Notes: generated by a model not told the origin, from the letters alone. DNA of 64,000 nucleotides from Flavobacteriaceae bacterium (GCA_013043685.1 JABDNT010000049.1:34858-98857), one strand, 5' to 3'. Counted from the first letter of the stretch, positions 41,363 to 50,536 are shown. Numbers and translations are program-made.

Positions 41363-42702
41363 GAAATTTAAAAGTATTACTATTTATAGTGTTGTTTGGG
41401 GCATTCTCCAGTACTTCAATCGCTCAACCTTATACCCTTGATGAAAAGATTACGCCTCACAGATTAGAGCTTAAGGAAGACAAAAAAGTGAAAGGTGCTA
41501 CTGCTGTTGCAACAAATGCGACGATAAAAGATGAAGCCCAATACTTCTATGTGGCCGGATGTAATATGTTCCAGTTTATAGATGTCTATATTTTTAGCAA
41601 TTTCGGCAGTCCGAATTTTAAGGCCGACCTGGTTCGCAACACCTGGGGAGATGTTGAGACCAGTGCAAGTACAGGAAGTTCAAAAAATGGCATTATTAAC
41701 TTTAAGCTACGTGCTGAGGGTGACTTTGGATTTAAAGTATACCCGGGAGGCGAGTTGATAAACTATACCATAGTTGTTTATGCGAGCCCTGTAATCCAGG
41801 AATATATGGGATCGGCCTTTAAGAAAGCTTCCAATAGTGACGTAAAAGGTGCAGAAGATGGCTCCGCTGGTTCGGGTGGATCCTCATCGGGATCTTCAAA
41901 TATGGTACTGTATATCGTTTTAGGAATTGCCTTGCTGGTTATTGGTTTCATGGCAGCTAAATTAATGTCGAAAAACAAAGCTTCGATAATTCTGCTGGTT
42001 CTGGGCCTTTCCTTTCCGTCTAATATATGTGCCCAGGGAGCTGCCGAACAAAATCTTGAGATAGAGATTGAGGAAGTTGATCTGGATGACATAAGAACCA
42101 GGCAGTATGAGGAACGACTACGCGAACTGGGTGGTGAGATCTTTGACGGGGCAGGAGATGCCATCGATGAAGGACTCGACCGGTTGGGTGAAGTTGGCGA
42201 TATTATTGAAGATGATGATAGGTATCGCATGGTACGCGACCTTTACGATTCTTATGTTGGGCTGGGTGATTGCATCAATTCTGTTCCGCCTCCCGGCATG
42301 CCAAGAATTCCCAGTTTCTGTGAGACAGAGGAATGTGGAACTTGTTTCACAACGGCACGTGATGCCTTTAACCAGAACCGCTACACTTTCGAACGCTTAA
42401 AAACCATTTACAGTTGTACCAAAACCTTTACCGATGCTGCATTATCCTTCGGTGATAATGTCTCAGGAATTCACGGCGTATCCGGACTGGCGTGGCAATC
42501 GGAAAGGCGTAAGATCGAAAAATCGATAAAGAATCTCCAGAAAACGTACGACAACAAGTACCGTGAATTGCTTCAGGCTCAAAAAAATGCGCTCATGCAA
42601 CTAAACGACTGTGAAGCACAGCATGGTATACCTGACTGGTATGACCGTTTCGGATATATGTATTATGAATTTACAGCTTTGAATTACAAGAGACCCGACT
42701 AA
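41359..42702 (+). CDS. Secreted/membrane protein of the envelope operon, unknown function
   Basis: A 447-residue protein. Residues 1-22 are a signal peptide; 23-150 are a beta-rich secreted domain (VYIFSNFGSPNFKADLVRN, FGFKVYPGGELINYTIVVY). A Gly/Ser linker (GSAGSGGSSSGSS) follows at about 171-183. A membrane helix spans about 184-201. At about 209-227 there is a second hydrophobic segment ending SNICAQGAAEQ that looks like another signal peptide. The C-terminal domain (230-447) is acidic, helical and holds six Cys (including FCETEECGTC). It could be a two-domain membrane protein or a fusion of two secreted proteins. Not recognised. Confidence 0.78.
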   Translation: MRNLKVLLFIVLFGAFSSTSIAQPYTLDEKITPHRLELKEDKKVKGATAVATNATIKDEAQYFYVAGCNMFQFIDVYIFSNFGSPNFKADLVRNTWGDVETSASTGSSKNGIINFKLRAEGDFGFKVYPGGELINYTIVVYASPVIQEYMGSAFKKASNSDVKGAEDGSAGSGGSSSGSSNMVLYIVLGIALLVIGFMAAKLMSKNKASIILLVLGLSFPSNICAQGAAEQNLEIEIEEVDLDDIRTRQYEERLRELGGEIFDGAGDAIDEGLDRLGEVGDIIEDDDRYRMVRDLYDSYVGLGDCINSVPPPGMPRIPSFCETEECGTCFTTARDAFNQNRYTFERLKTIYSCTKTFTDAALSFGDNVSGIHGVSGLAWQSERRKIEKSIKNLQKTYDNKYRELLQAQKNALMQLNDCEAQHGIPDWYDRFGYMYYEFTALNYKRPD

Positions 42703-42703
42703 G

Positions 42704-44440
42704 ATGAAAAACTTGATTTATATAATGGTCTTTATACTTTGCCTGGCTGCTTGTAAGAATAGTACAGAAGAGCAGGAAACTGCCGAGGCCAAAGTAAATG
42801 AGACTATACTTGATATAGAACCGGAAATTGAGATACCCGAAGAAGTTTTAGAAGAAGAAACTGAAGGATCGGAAGAAACCGAGGCTGTTCCAAAATCTAT
42901 TTTTGATATTGATATGAGCATGGTTTACATAAAAAAAGAGGACCTTGATGAATCTGAAATGTCAAAACTGCATGAGATCCTCGATAATAATCCGGAGTTG
43001 ACTGAAACAAATTTGATAACTGATATAGACACGGAATATGGATTGAATCTCCAATCCTTGAAATCACATTTATCGAAATCAGATGAAACTTTTAAAGCTG
43101 TAAGAGATATTCTGGAACTTAATGTTGCACCAGCCTCCATCTCTATGGGATATGAAATAGACGGTCGTGAACGTATACGTGAATTTACTGGAAGCCCAAC
43201 AGGTGGATTTATGGAAGATATGACCGAATATTATATGTTTAAAGGTAGAAGTGCCGGGAAGAATGCACTACGAAGACTCGGGGTTGCGTCAGATGACAAC
43301 GTGGTTCCTATTCTTTTGGAATATTTTGAAGTTTCGAGCGATGAATTAGACCTTCTGAAATCATTTCCAGGAACGGAGAGACATTCAAATTCATTAGCTG
43401 CCAAGGCTGCAATTAATTTCGAATTGTCGTCCCGTGTCACGGACCATCTTAAAAGCAGTAAATGTTCCGAAGGATTTAAATATGCTATCAAATTCTTTGA
43501 AAAGCGGCAGATCAAAGAATCCAAACGATTTATGCTAAATGCAAAGAAGGCGAAGGATGCATTTTATAAGCTGAATCCCGGTTGGTATGGAGAAGATGAT
43601 GATATTGGCATTACCTACATAGATTCCAGGAAGAAATATATCTATTTGCCTTTCGGCGCCCTTTCGTTTGCCGATATGGTCATTTCACATGACACGGGGA
43701 CCGAAGGCTCTAATTCTGAAGGTGTTTTGGGCGAGCCGGATATGGCTTTGGAGAATTTTCGTTTGAAAGATCCGCGAATCGGAAACCTCGGTATAAATGG
43801 CGTGCTAACCCTTGAATTTACTAACAATGCCCTTACCGATGTTAATGGTCCCGATCTGTATATTTTTGAAATGGGTAAGATCGAACCCACCAGGTTAGAA
43901 ATCTCTAAGGATGGTGAAGACTGGCTCGACATAGGCAAGATAGAAGGAGGTACTGCCATGGTGGACATTGCGGAATTTGTAAAACCAGGCGAGACCTTTA
44001 ATTATATTCGTCTTACCGATTTAGACACATGGAGTACAGTACCTGGAGCCGATGTGGATGCAGTTGCTGCCATTGGAGGTGCCTTACGCCTGAACATTGA
44101 TAGTGCGGTTTTATTCGACACTGCTGAATATCAGTTAAAGGAATCTGCTACATCTGAACTCGAAAAACTACTCGAAGCTGTGAAAGAAATACCGGAAGGA
44201 ACGATCATTGTAGAAGGACACACGGATAATGTCGGGTCTCCTCAGAGTAATCTGAAACTTTCTGAAAACAGAGCTAAAGAAGTATCGGCTTATCTTAAAT
44301 CAAATCTTCCCGAAGATTATAAATACGCGATCAAAGGGTATGGAGAAACCAGGCCGGTAGTTCCTAATGACAGTGATGAAAACCGTCAAAAGAATCGCCG
44401 CGTGGAGATCCTGGTCGTTCCCGGAAATGAAAAAAAGTAG
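42704..44440 (+). CDS. OmpA-domain lipoprotein
   Basis: A 578-residue lipoprotein (lipobox LAAC, Cys17), starting one base after the preceding stop. An acidic linker (about 20-60) is followed by an unrecognised helical domain (about 65-300). A galactose-binding-like beta-sandwich lies at about 310-455 (GVLGEPDMALENF, LTLEFTNNALTDVNGPDLYIFEMG). The C-terminal OmpA peptidoglycan-binding domain (about 465-575) has VEGHTDNVGSPQSNLKLSENRA and QKNRRVEILV. It should anchor a surface or periplasmic assembly to the cell wall. The three-domain order is unusual for OmpA family proteins. Confidence 0.85.
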   Translation: MKNLIYIMVFILCLAACKNSTEEQETAEAKVNETILDIEPEIEIPEEVLEEETEGSEETEAVPKSIFDIDMSMVYIKKEDLDESEMSKLHEILDNNPELTETNLITDIDTEYGLNLQSLKSHLSKSDETFKAVRDILELNVAPASISMGYEIDGRERIREFTGSPTGGFMEDMTEYYMFKGRSAGKNALRRLGVASDDNVVPILLEYFEVSSDELDLLKSFPGTERHSNSLAAKAAINFELSSRVTDHLKSSKCSEGFKYAIKFFEKRQIKESKRFMLNAKKAKDAFYKLNPGWYGEDDDIGITYIDSRKKYIYLPFGALSFADMVISHDTGTEGSNSEGVLGEPDMALENFRLKDPRIGNLGINGVLTLEFTNNALTDVNGPDLYIFEMGKIEPTRLEISKDGEDWLDIGKIEGGTAMVDIAEFVKPGETFNYIRLTDLDTWSTVPGADVDAVAAIGGALRLNIDSAVLFDTAEYQLKESATSELEKLLEAVKEIPEGTIIVEGHTDNVGSPQSNLKLSENRAKEVSAYLKSNLPEDYKYAIKGYGETRPVVPNDSDENRQKNRRVEILVVPGNEKK

Positions 44441-44468
44441 ATTACAAATAACAATTAAACAATAAATC

Positions 44469-45161
44469 ATGAAAAAAACACTGATTACATTCGTAGCGAT
44501 CTGCCTGGGTGGGTTCTATACCAACGCTCAATCTGATTGCAGCAAATTCTATCCATTTTCGGAAGGAGCAAAATCTCAACTAACCATGTATAATGCCAAG
44601 GGTAAATCCCAGGGAATGGTTGAATACCATGTCTCGGGTATTGAATCCAAAGATGGTGGGACAGCTGCAACCATGACGATGAATCTAATCGATAAGAAAG
44701 GAAATGAACTAAAAGGATCGAATTATGAATTATTGTGCAAAGACGGAATAGTATCCATGGATTTTAAATCTTTAATGAGACCAGGGATGCTGGATGCCTA
44801 TGGCGAAATAGATCATGAAATAACAGGAACGAACCTGGATTTTCCTAACAAGCTGTCTGTTGGGCAGGACCTTCCAGATGCCGAGATTTTAATTAAGCTT
44901 AGCATGTCCGGGATGAACATGAATATGAGTACACTGATCACAGATAGAAAAGTGCTGGATAAAGAAAGTGTCACGACACCTGCTGGTACTTTCGAATGTT
45001 ATGTGATTAGCCAAAACACCCAAATCAAATCCATGGCCAGCAATATGAAGAGATCCTCCAAACAATGGATCGCTGAAGGAGTTGGGGTTGTAAAATCGGA
45101 AGATTATAATAAGAAAGGTAAATTAGACACATACAGTATACTTACTTCTTTCACAAAATAA
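44469..45161 (+). CDS. Secreted protein, TapB/DUF3108-like
   Basis: A 230-residue exported protein (signal peptide ending NAQ, about residue 20), with the pattern of the TapB/DUF3108-type periplasmic family: a beta-rich body with an opening FYPFSEGAKSQLTMYNAKGK, a PAGTFECYVISQ segment and the ending WIAEGVGVVKSEDYNKKGKLDTYSILTSF. It starts 28 bases after the OmpA gene and is the last gene before a strong terminator. Function is not known; the family name is a structural guess from memory. Confidence 0.75.
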   Translation: MKKTLITFVAICLGGFYTNAQSDCSKFYPFSEGAKSQLTMYNAKGKSQGMVEYHVSGIESKDGGTAATMTMNLIDKKGNELKGSNYELLCKDGIVSMDFKSLMRPGMLDAYGEIDHEITGTNLDFPNKLSVGQDLPDAEILIKLSMSGMNMNMSTLITDRKVLDKESVTTPAGTFECYVISQNTQIKSMASNMKRSSKQWIAEGVGVVKSEDYNKKGKLDTYSILTSFTK

Positions 45162-45171
45162 ATGTTCAGAC

Positions 45172-45199
45172 AACCGCGGCGAGAGTCGCGGTTTTTTTA
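45172..45199 (+). terminator. Terminator of the envelope operon
   Basis: AACCGCG (45172-45178) pairs with CGCGGTT (45187-45193), followed by a long T-run. It lies between convergent genes and overlaps the end of lipB. Confidence 0.88.
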
Positions 45200-45910
45200 T
45201 ACCGTTTCTTTTTGAACAATTACGGCTTCAAACAACTCTGAGAAGTGCTTTAGAAGTTTCTCTTTAACCTCTGTTATAGAAATTTCCGATTTACCCAACT
45301 CCACATTAAGTGAAGTCACTGCTTTATCTTTTATACCACAAGGGATCATATGATCGAAGTAACCCAAATCTGAATTTACATTAAATGCAAATCCGTGCAT
45401 GGTTACCCATCGGCTCGCCCGCACTCCCATGGCACATATTTTTCTGGCAAAGGGAGTGTCAACATCCAGCCAAACCCCGGTTTCACCTTTTGATCGTTCA
45501 GCTTTTATATGGTACTCGGCTAAAGTTCGAATAATGATCTCTTCCAGAAATCGAAGATACTTGTGAATGTCGGTAAAGAAGTTTTCCAGGTCGAGAATGG
45601 GGTAGCCAACGATCTGACCCGGACCGTGATACGTGATATCACCACCGCGATTGATCTTGTAAAAGGTCGCTCCGATTTCTGCAAGTTTGTCCTCTGGCAT
45701 CAGGAGATTATCATAATCCCCGCTTTTACCAAGAGTATACACATGAGGGTGCTCAACAAAAAGGAAATAATTTGGGGTTGCCAGTCCGGCATCCTCTCTC
45801 CTGTTCTTGATCTTTATATCTAAGATCTCTTTAAAAAGAGTCTCCTGGTAATCCCAGGTCTCTTTGTAGTCCCAGCGGCCAAGATCCTTTATAACAACTT
45901 TCTTATTCAC
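45197..45910 (-). CDS. lipB: Lipoyl(octanoyl) transferase
   Basis: A 237-residue octanoyltransferase. The substrate-binding segment RGGDITYHGPGQIVGYPI, Lys157 in KICAMGVR and Cys191 in the HMIPCG segment match the catalytic Lys and Cys of LipB. It moves octanoyl groups from acyl-carrier protein to lipoyl domains, such as those of the E2 protein encoded at the left of the window. It follows a lipoprotein gene with a 2-base gap. Confidence 0.95.
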   Translation of the reverse strand: MNKKVVIKDLGRWDYKETWDYQETLFKEILDIKIKNRREDAGLATPNYFLFVEHPHVYTLGKSGDYDNLLMPEDKLAEIGATFYKINRGGDITYHGPGQIVGYPILDLENFFTDIHKYLRFLEEIIIRTLAEYHIKAERSKGETGVWLDVDTPFARKICAMGVRASRWVTMHGFAFNVNSDLGYFDHMIPCGIKDKAVTSLNVELGKSEISITEVKEKLLKHFSELFEAVIVQKETV

Positions 45911-45912
45911 TA

Positions 45913-46650
45913 TTAATTTTCTAATTCGATCTCCAGATCAAGTACATCAGGATTCTTGAAATAATCCAAAAAACTACGTTCAATTTCTATTGTTTTGCCA
46001 TCCAGGGAATAGGTAGCATCTTCCACAGAGGAATTTTTAATTTTTTTCGGAAATGTATATTTCAACCTGTACATCATCGAATTCATAAAAGATTCGGCTT
46101 GTTTCATACTATCCATCTGAACTTTATGCCGCTCTTCATCCTTTATGAATGCATCCCTCTTAAATACTCCTCTTTTGAATGAATAAGAAACGCCTAGTAT
46201 TTCCGGTTCCGGGCCATCATCACTATCGTCTGCAGACGATTCGTTGCCTGGAAGCAATCCTTCTGTCTGTTCAAATCCTTTCATAAGATCATTTGCTTCG
46301 GAAATATCCTTGAAATCGGTAAATATATCCATTACCAATTTGTTTTCTTCGGGGTCTGAAACCATATGAATATTATAATTCTCCATTGCCTTCAGCCGTT
46401 TTTGTTCCGCTTTCGAGAGCTTGGCAATACTGTCCTTCTTCTCTTCAAAAACATCTTTAAATGAAATTATTGTGTCTTGCCTTGTAAAAGTAGAATCCTG
46501 AGACATCTCCCCTCCGAAGGCCATCATTTCACTTAGGTCCATACTCAACGACATCCGCCCGGTTCCATCTTCATTCATGACCATGGTTTCGGTAAACTGG
46601 CAACTCAACAGGGTAGTGGATGCAATAATAAAGAAGAATAATTTTTTCAT
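45913..46650 (-). CDS. Lipoprotein of unknown function upstream of lipB
   Basis: A 245-residue lipoprotein (lipobox LLSC, Cys17). The mature part starts QFTETMVMNEDGTGRMSLSMDLSEMM, followed by charged helical regions and ending with a segment rich in Glu and Asp. It is predicted to sit in the periplasm or outer membrane. I do not recognise the family. It is first in a two-gene transcript with lipB and has a good promoter at 46684-46713. Confidence 0.8.
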   Translation of the reverse strand: MKKLFFFIIASTTLLSCQFTETMVMNEDGTGRMSLSMDLSEMMAFGGEMSQDSTFTRQDTIISFKDVFEEKKDSIAKLSKAEQKRLKAMENYNIHMVSDPEENKLVMDIFTDFKDISEANDLMKGFEQTEGLLPGNESSADDSDDGPEPEILGVSYSFKRGVFKRDAFIKDEERHKVQMDSMKQAESFMNSMMYRLKYTFPKKIKNSSVEDATYSLDGKTIEIERSFLDYFKNPDVLDLEIELEN

Positions 46651-46683
46651 GATTCGGTGTATTACTGGTGTTGGTTAGAGGTA

Positions 46684-46713
46684 CAAAGATACCGAAAGAT
46701 AAGGGTACAACAA
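46684..46713 (-). promoter_or_regulatory. Promoter of the lipoprotein-lipB transcript
   Basis: On the minus strand a TTG (46711-46713) and TATCTTTG (46684-46691) are separated by 19 bases. Both elements match the flavobacterial consensus. Transcription would start about 30 bases before the ATG at 46650. Confidence 0.68.
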
Positions 46714-46799
46714 AAAGGAGAAATTTTACCGATTCCATCCAGGGGCGACCTAATAAATACTATTTATTTTTGAGATCACCAATACTGGAATTTATTAGT

Positions 46800-46958
46800 T
46801 TACCGTTCCGGATTGTTTAGAATGATCAGAGCGGCGATCACACCCGGGATCCATCCGCAAATAGTAAGGATTAAGACAATTAGTACCGATCCACAGCCTT
46901 TATCGATCACGGCAAGGGGCGGAAATAAAATAGAAAGAAGGACTCTCCAAAAACTCAT
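46800..46958 (-). CDS. YqaE/Pmp3 family membrane protein
   Basis: A 52-residue frame from ATG 46958 to TAA 46802-46800. The sequence has two membrane helices and the Pmp3 signature: LFPPLAVIDKGCGS in the first part and LTICGWIPGVIAALIIL in the second. This family of proteolipids affects membrane potential and salt tolerance in some organisms. It lies alone on the minus strand between the divergent lipoprotein and thioredoxin-like genes. Confidence 0.85.
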   Translation of the reverse strand: MSFWRVLLSILFPPLAVIDKGCGSVLIVLILTICGWIPGVIAALIILNNPER

Positions 46959-47020
46959 ATACACGAAATTACAATTAATTACTATTCATTAGAAGTCCTT
47001 TTAAGACATTTGTTACAATG

Positions 47021-47051
47021 TTGAATAACTCAATATCGCTCCCTATATTTA
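47021..47051 (+). promoter_or_regulatory. Promoter of the thioredoxin-TPR lipoprotein gene
   Basis: TTG (47021-47023) and TATATTTA (47044-47051) are separated by 20 bases. The last base of the -7 differs from consensus. The predicted transcript has a short leader before ATG 47066. Confidence 0.52.
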
Positions 47052-47065
47052 CCAAAATTTAATTT

Positions 47066-47962
47066 ATGCGATCTTATCTTATACTTTTTAGTATCCTAAT
47101 CCTGACAGCCTGCAAAGACAACCAACCTCAAAATACGGAAGAAGAACCCGCCACAGTGGAGGTTATCGATGACAAATTGCTCGGCAAAATTAGTAAAGAT
47201 GACCTTATGGAGCCCGTTTTTGCGGAATGGTTTCAGCCGGCTTATGAATCGTATGAGGTAAATACTGAATTTGTAAATTCCTATAAAGCGGACCTGAAAA
47301 CGTATGAGATCGAAGTATTTATGGGAACCTGGTGTGAAGACAGCCAGCGGGAAGTACCCACTCTATTCAAGATCCTTGAAGCAGCCGATTTTCCTATGGA
47401 ACAATTCAGGATGGTTGCTATAGACGACGAGATCGATAATTACAAACGCAGCCCCGATGGTGATGAGGAAGGTAAGAATATTCATCATGTACCCACTATT
47501 ATACTAAAAAGAGACGGCGAGGAGATAAATCGGATAATAGAATACCCGGTACGAACTATCGAAGAGGATCTTCAATTAATCATGGAAGGAAACTACACTC
47601 CTTATTATTATGCAGCGGATATGGTTCATGGAAAATTAAATGAGATGGGATTGGAATCATTTAAAGAAAACATGGAAGCTCTGGCTGCGGAATTCAATGG
47701 TAAAACGAGAGATGTGTATGAGCTTAATACCTACGCTAAAACGATCTTCCGCCAGGGTAAAAAAGAAGAGGGGATACAGGTAGCCACATTGAATACAATG
47801 ATCTATCCGGAAAACCCGAATGCCTATGCCGGACTCGGTTCAAGGTACACTGATATGGACAGGAATCAGGAGGCCTTGGAAATGTTCGAAAAAGCTGTAG
47901 AATTAGCTCCGGACGATAGTGAGTTCAAGGCACTCCTGGAGGAAGTTCAGGCTAAACTATAA
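47066..47962 (+). CDS. Thioredoxin-fold lipoprotein with C-terminal TPR region
   Basis: A 298-residue lipoprotein (lipobox LTAC, Cys16). A thioredoxin-like domain at about 70-180 has VFMGTWCEDS (Cys90); the second catalytic Cys is Ser, so this is a monothiol-type site. The conserved VPTIIL segment (cis-Pro) follows. The last 95 residues form TPR-like helices (NAYAGLGSRYTDMDRNQEALEMFEKAVELAP). It is probably periplasmic or on the outer membrane; substrate unknown. A related but broken gene follows 7 bases downstream. Confidence 0.85.
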   Translation: MRSYLILFSILILTACKDNQPQNTEEEPATVEVIDDKLLGKISKDDLMEPVFAEWFQPAYESYEVNTEFVNSYKADLKTYEIEVFMGTWCEDSQREVPTLFKILEAADFPMEQFRMVAIDDEIDNYKRSPDGDEEGKNIHHVPTIILKRDGEEINRIIEYPVRTIEEDLQLIMEGNYTPYYYAADMVHGKLNEMGLESFKENMEALAAEFNGKTRDVYELNTYAKTIFRQGKKEEGIQVATLNTMIYPENPNAYAGLGSRYTDMDRNQEALEMFEKAVELAPDDSEFKALLEEVQAKL

Positions 47963-47969
47963 ATAGTAA

Positions 47970-48704
47970 ATGAAGGGGATCAGGATAGCCATACTAATAT
48001 TTTTAGGATCGATGACGCAAGTCGTCCCAGCCCAATATGAGTTCATTGGGTAATTTATGGGGGCCTGGTGCGGGGATAGCAAACGAGAGGTCCCTCGCTT
48101 CTGCAAGGTGTTTGAGGCTGCTGAATTTCCAATGGAATGACTTACCGCTGTAGCGGTAGACCGCGAACAAGCCACCTGCAAGCAGAGTCCGGGAGGAGAA
48201 CATGAGGGAAAAAACATCCATCGTGTACCTACTTATATTTTCTACAGAAATGGTATGGAAGTTAAACGAATTACGGAGGAGCCCTTAAGCAGCCTGGAAG
48301 CAGACATTTTGGATATTTTGAAGGGAAACTACAAGCCTAATTATTATGGTGTTTCCAGTGTTGACGAGCTTCTGAAGGAGGCAGGCTTAGAGAAATTCGA
48401 CAAGAAATCACGCAAATTAATTTCCGAATTGAAAGGGACTATTAAGAACCGCTACGAACTAAATACGTATGCCAAAGTACTTTTCTATTCAGACAGGAAA
48501 AAACAGGGACTGGCTGTGTTCGAATTGAACACCTTGCTGTTCCCTGATGAAGTGGGCACCTATTTGAGCCTGGCCAATTCATTAGGTGTCCTGCGATATC
48601 ATTCGGAAGCCATAATCCAATACGAAAAAGCCCTTGAGATTGATCCGGAAAATGAGGAAGCTTTGAGATCTCGTGACTATATTAAATCTAAAATTTCCAA
48701 CTAG
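47970..48704 (+). pseudogene. Paralogue of the thioredoxin-TPR protein with two in-frame stops
   Basis: One continuous frame of 244 codons begins at ATG 47970 with a signal peptide (MKGIRIAILIFLGSM to PAQ) and keeps its similarity to the upstream protein to the end. It is interrupted by TAA at 48051-48053 and TGA at 48138-48140. The thioredoxin site is still readable (FMGAWCGDSKREVP), as is NIHRVPTYIFYRNG and the TPR tail. The intact C-terminal 149 codons after 48255 are the longest uninterrupted part. It lacks the spacer present between signal and thioredoxin fold in its neighbour. Both stops differ from sense codons by one base. Confidence 0.82.
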
Positions 48705-48751
48705 CCAGGGGTTTTTCTGAAAGTTATAACAGTTAGTTTTTTGAATTAGGT

Positions 48752-48759
48752 TAATTTTG
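48752..48759 (+). promoter_or_regulatory. Putative -7 element of lysS
   Basis: TAATTTTG matches TAnnTTTG exactly and lies 40 bases before the lysS ATG. No TTG is found at the expected distance. Confidence 0.38.
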
Positions 48760-48799
48760 TGCCGTCTGCGAAAAGCAGTAATTCAAAAGAAGTACAATT

Positions 48800-50488
48800 A
48801 TGCAACTTTCAGAACTGGAGCTGATACGAAGGGAGAAGTTATCCCAATTAAGGAATTTAGGCATCGATCCATATCCTGCGGCCTTGTACCCCGTGGATAC
48901 AACTTCAGAAAAAATAAAACAGGAATTTGAAGAAGGAAAGAAAGTGAATATTGCCGGCCGGCTTATGTCACGACGGATACAGGGGAAAGCTTCTTTTGCC
49001 GAGTTACAGGATGCTGACGGGAGGATACAGGTATACTTTAACAGAGATGAGATCTGCCCCGGAGAGGACAAGACACATTATAACGAGGTATATAAGAAGC
49101 TTCTGGACATCGGTGATTTTATTGGTGTTGAAGGAGAACTGTTTACAACTCAGGTGGGTGAAAAAACAGTGATGGTAAAAGATTTTACCATTCTTTCAAA
49201 AGCCTTGAAACCTCTTCCTCAACCCAGGGTTGATACCGAAGGGAATACACATGATGCTTTTACGGATGCAGAGCAACGCTATCGTCAACGCTATGTTGAT
49301 CTGGTGGTAAATCCGCATGTAAAAGAGGTGTTCGTGAAACGCACAAAACTTTTCAACGCTATGCGGGAATTCTTTAACCAGCATGGCTATTTTGAGGTGG
49401 AAACCCCAATCCTGCAACCCATTCCGGGAGGAGCGGCGGCGCGACCTTTCGTGACGCATCACAACACACTTGACTTGCCGCTGTACTTACGGATCGCCAA
49501 TGAATTATACCTGAAAAGATTGATAGTAGGTGGTTTTGACGGGGTGTATGAATTCTCCAAGAATTTCAGAAATGAAGGAATGGACCGTACCCACAATCCG
49601 GAGTTCACTGCCATGGAGATCTACGTGGCGTATAAGGACTACCATTGGATGATGGAATTCTGTGAACAATTACTAGAATTCTCGGCTCTACAGGTGAACG
49701 GCACAACAGAAGCGACATTCGGAGAGCATGTGATCGACTTCAAGGCCCCCTACCCTCGAGTCACTATGACGGATGCCATCAAGCAATTTACAGGTTTTGA
49801 TATTACTGATAAAACCGAAGACGAGTTGCGGGCTGCAGCAATAGGAATGGGAGTTGAAGTGGACGATTCCATGGGTAAAGGCAAATTGATCGATGAGATC
49901 TTCGGAGAGAAATGCGAAGGTAACTTTATCCAGCCTACATTCATCATGGACTACCCAAAAGAAATGAGTCCCCTGTGTAAAGAACATCGAAGCGATCCGG
50001 AGTTAACGGAGCGATTCGAACTGATGATCTGTGGGAAGGAAGTGGCCAATGCATACAGTGAATTAAACGATCCTATCGATCAACGCGAGCGATTCGAGGA
50101 TCAATTGAAACTGGCAGATCGTGGAGATGACGAAGCCATGTTTATTGATAACGACTTTATCAGGGCGCTGGAATACGGCATGCCTCCAACCAGCGGAATG
50201 GGTATTGGTATGGACCGGTTAGTAATGTTCTTAACCAATAATGCCTCCATACAGGAAGTGTTGTTCTTCCCGCAAATGAAACCGGAGAAACCGCAGGTAG
50301 CTCTCAATGATGAGGAAAAACATATACTGGAACTCTTAAGAAAAAAATCCCCTGTGTACCTGGTCGAGCTAAAAGCCGAAACCGGATTATCCAACAAAAA
50401 ATGGGACAAGGCCATCAAGCACCTGACCAGGAATAATTTGGCGAAAGTTGAAAAGACGGATGACGGATTATTCGTTAAGGTAGTTTAA
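48800..50488 (+). CDS. lysS: Lysyl-tRNA synthetase, class II
   Basis: A 562-residue synthetase with an N-terminal OB-fold (about 50-145), the class II catalytic core (motif 2 region FRNEGMDRTHNPEFT; ligand segment LMICGKEVANAYSELNDP; motif 3 GMGIGMDRLVMF) and a C-terminal extension of about 65 residues (from LNDEEKHILELL) that looks like a winged helix. That extension is common in Bacteroidota. It charges tRNA-Lys. A diverged copy of the coding end occurs at 52082-52149. Confidence 0.96.
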   Translation: MQLSELELIRREKLSQLRNLGIDPYPAALYPVDTTSEKIKQEFEEGKKVNIAGRLMSRRIQGKASFAELQDADGRIQVYFNRDEICPGEDKTHYNEVYKKLLDIGDFIGVEGELFTTQVGEKTVMVKDFTILSKALKPLPQPRVDTEGNTHDAFTDAEQRYRQRYVDLVVNPHVKEVFVKRTKLFNAMREFFNQHGYFEVETPILQPIPGGAAARPFVTHHNTLDLPLYLRIANELYLKRLIVGGFDGVYEFSKNFRNEGMDRTHNPEFTAMEIYVAYKDYHWMMEFCEQLLEFSALQVNGTTEATFGEHVIDFKAPYPRVTMTDAIKQFTGFDITDKTEDELRAAAIGMGVEVDDSMGKGKLIDEIFGEKCEGNFIQPTFIMDYPKEMSPLCKEHRSDPELTERFELMICGKEVANAYSELNDPIDQRERFEDQLKLADRGDDEAMFIDNDFIRALEYGMPPTSGMGIGMDRLVMFLTNNASIQEVLFFPQMKPEKPQVALNDEEKHILELLRKKSPVYLVELKAETGLSNKKWDKAIKHLTRNNLAKVEKTDDGLFVKVV

Positions 50489-50536
50489 TTGTTGATTTGT
50501 AGTTCTGAACTTGTTTCAGAATCTAATAATATAAGA

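Noticed and set aside
47957..48221. Two minus-strand frames over the thioredoxin-TPR paralogue
   Set aside because: They are antisense shadows of the plus-strand pseudogene, whose conserved motifs explain the open frame.
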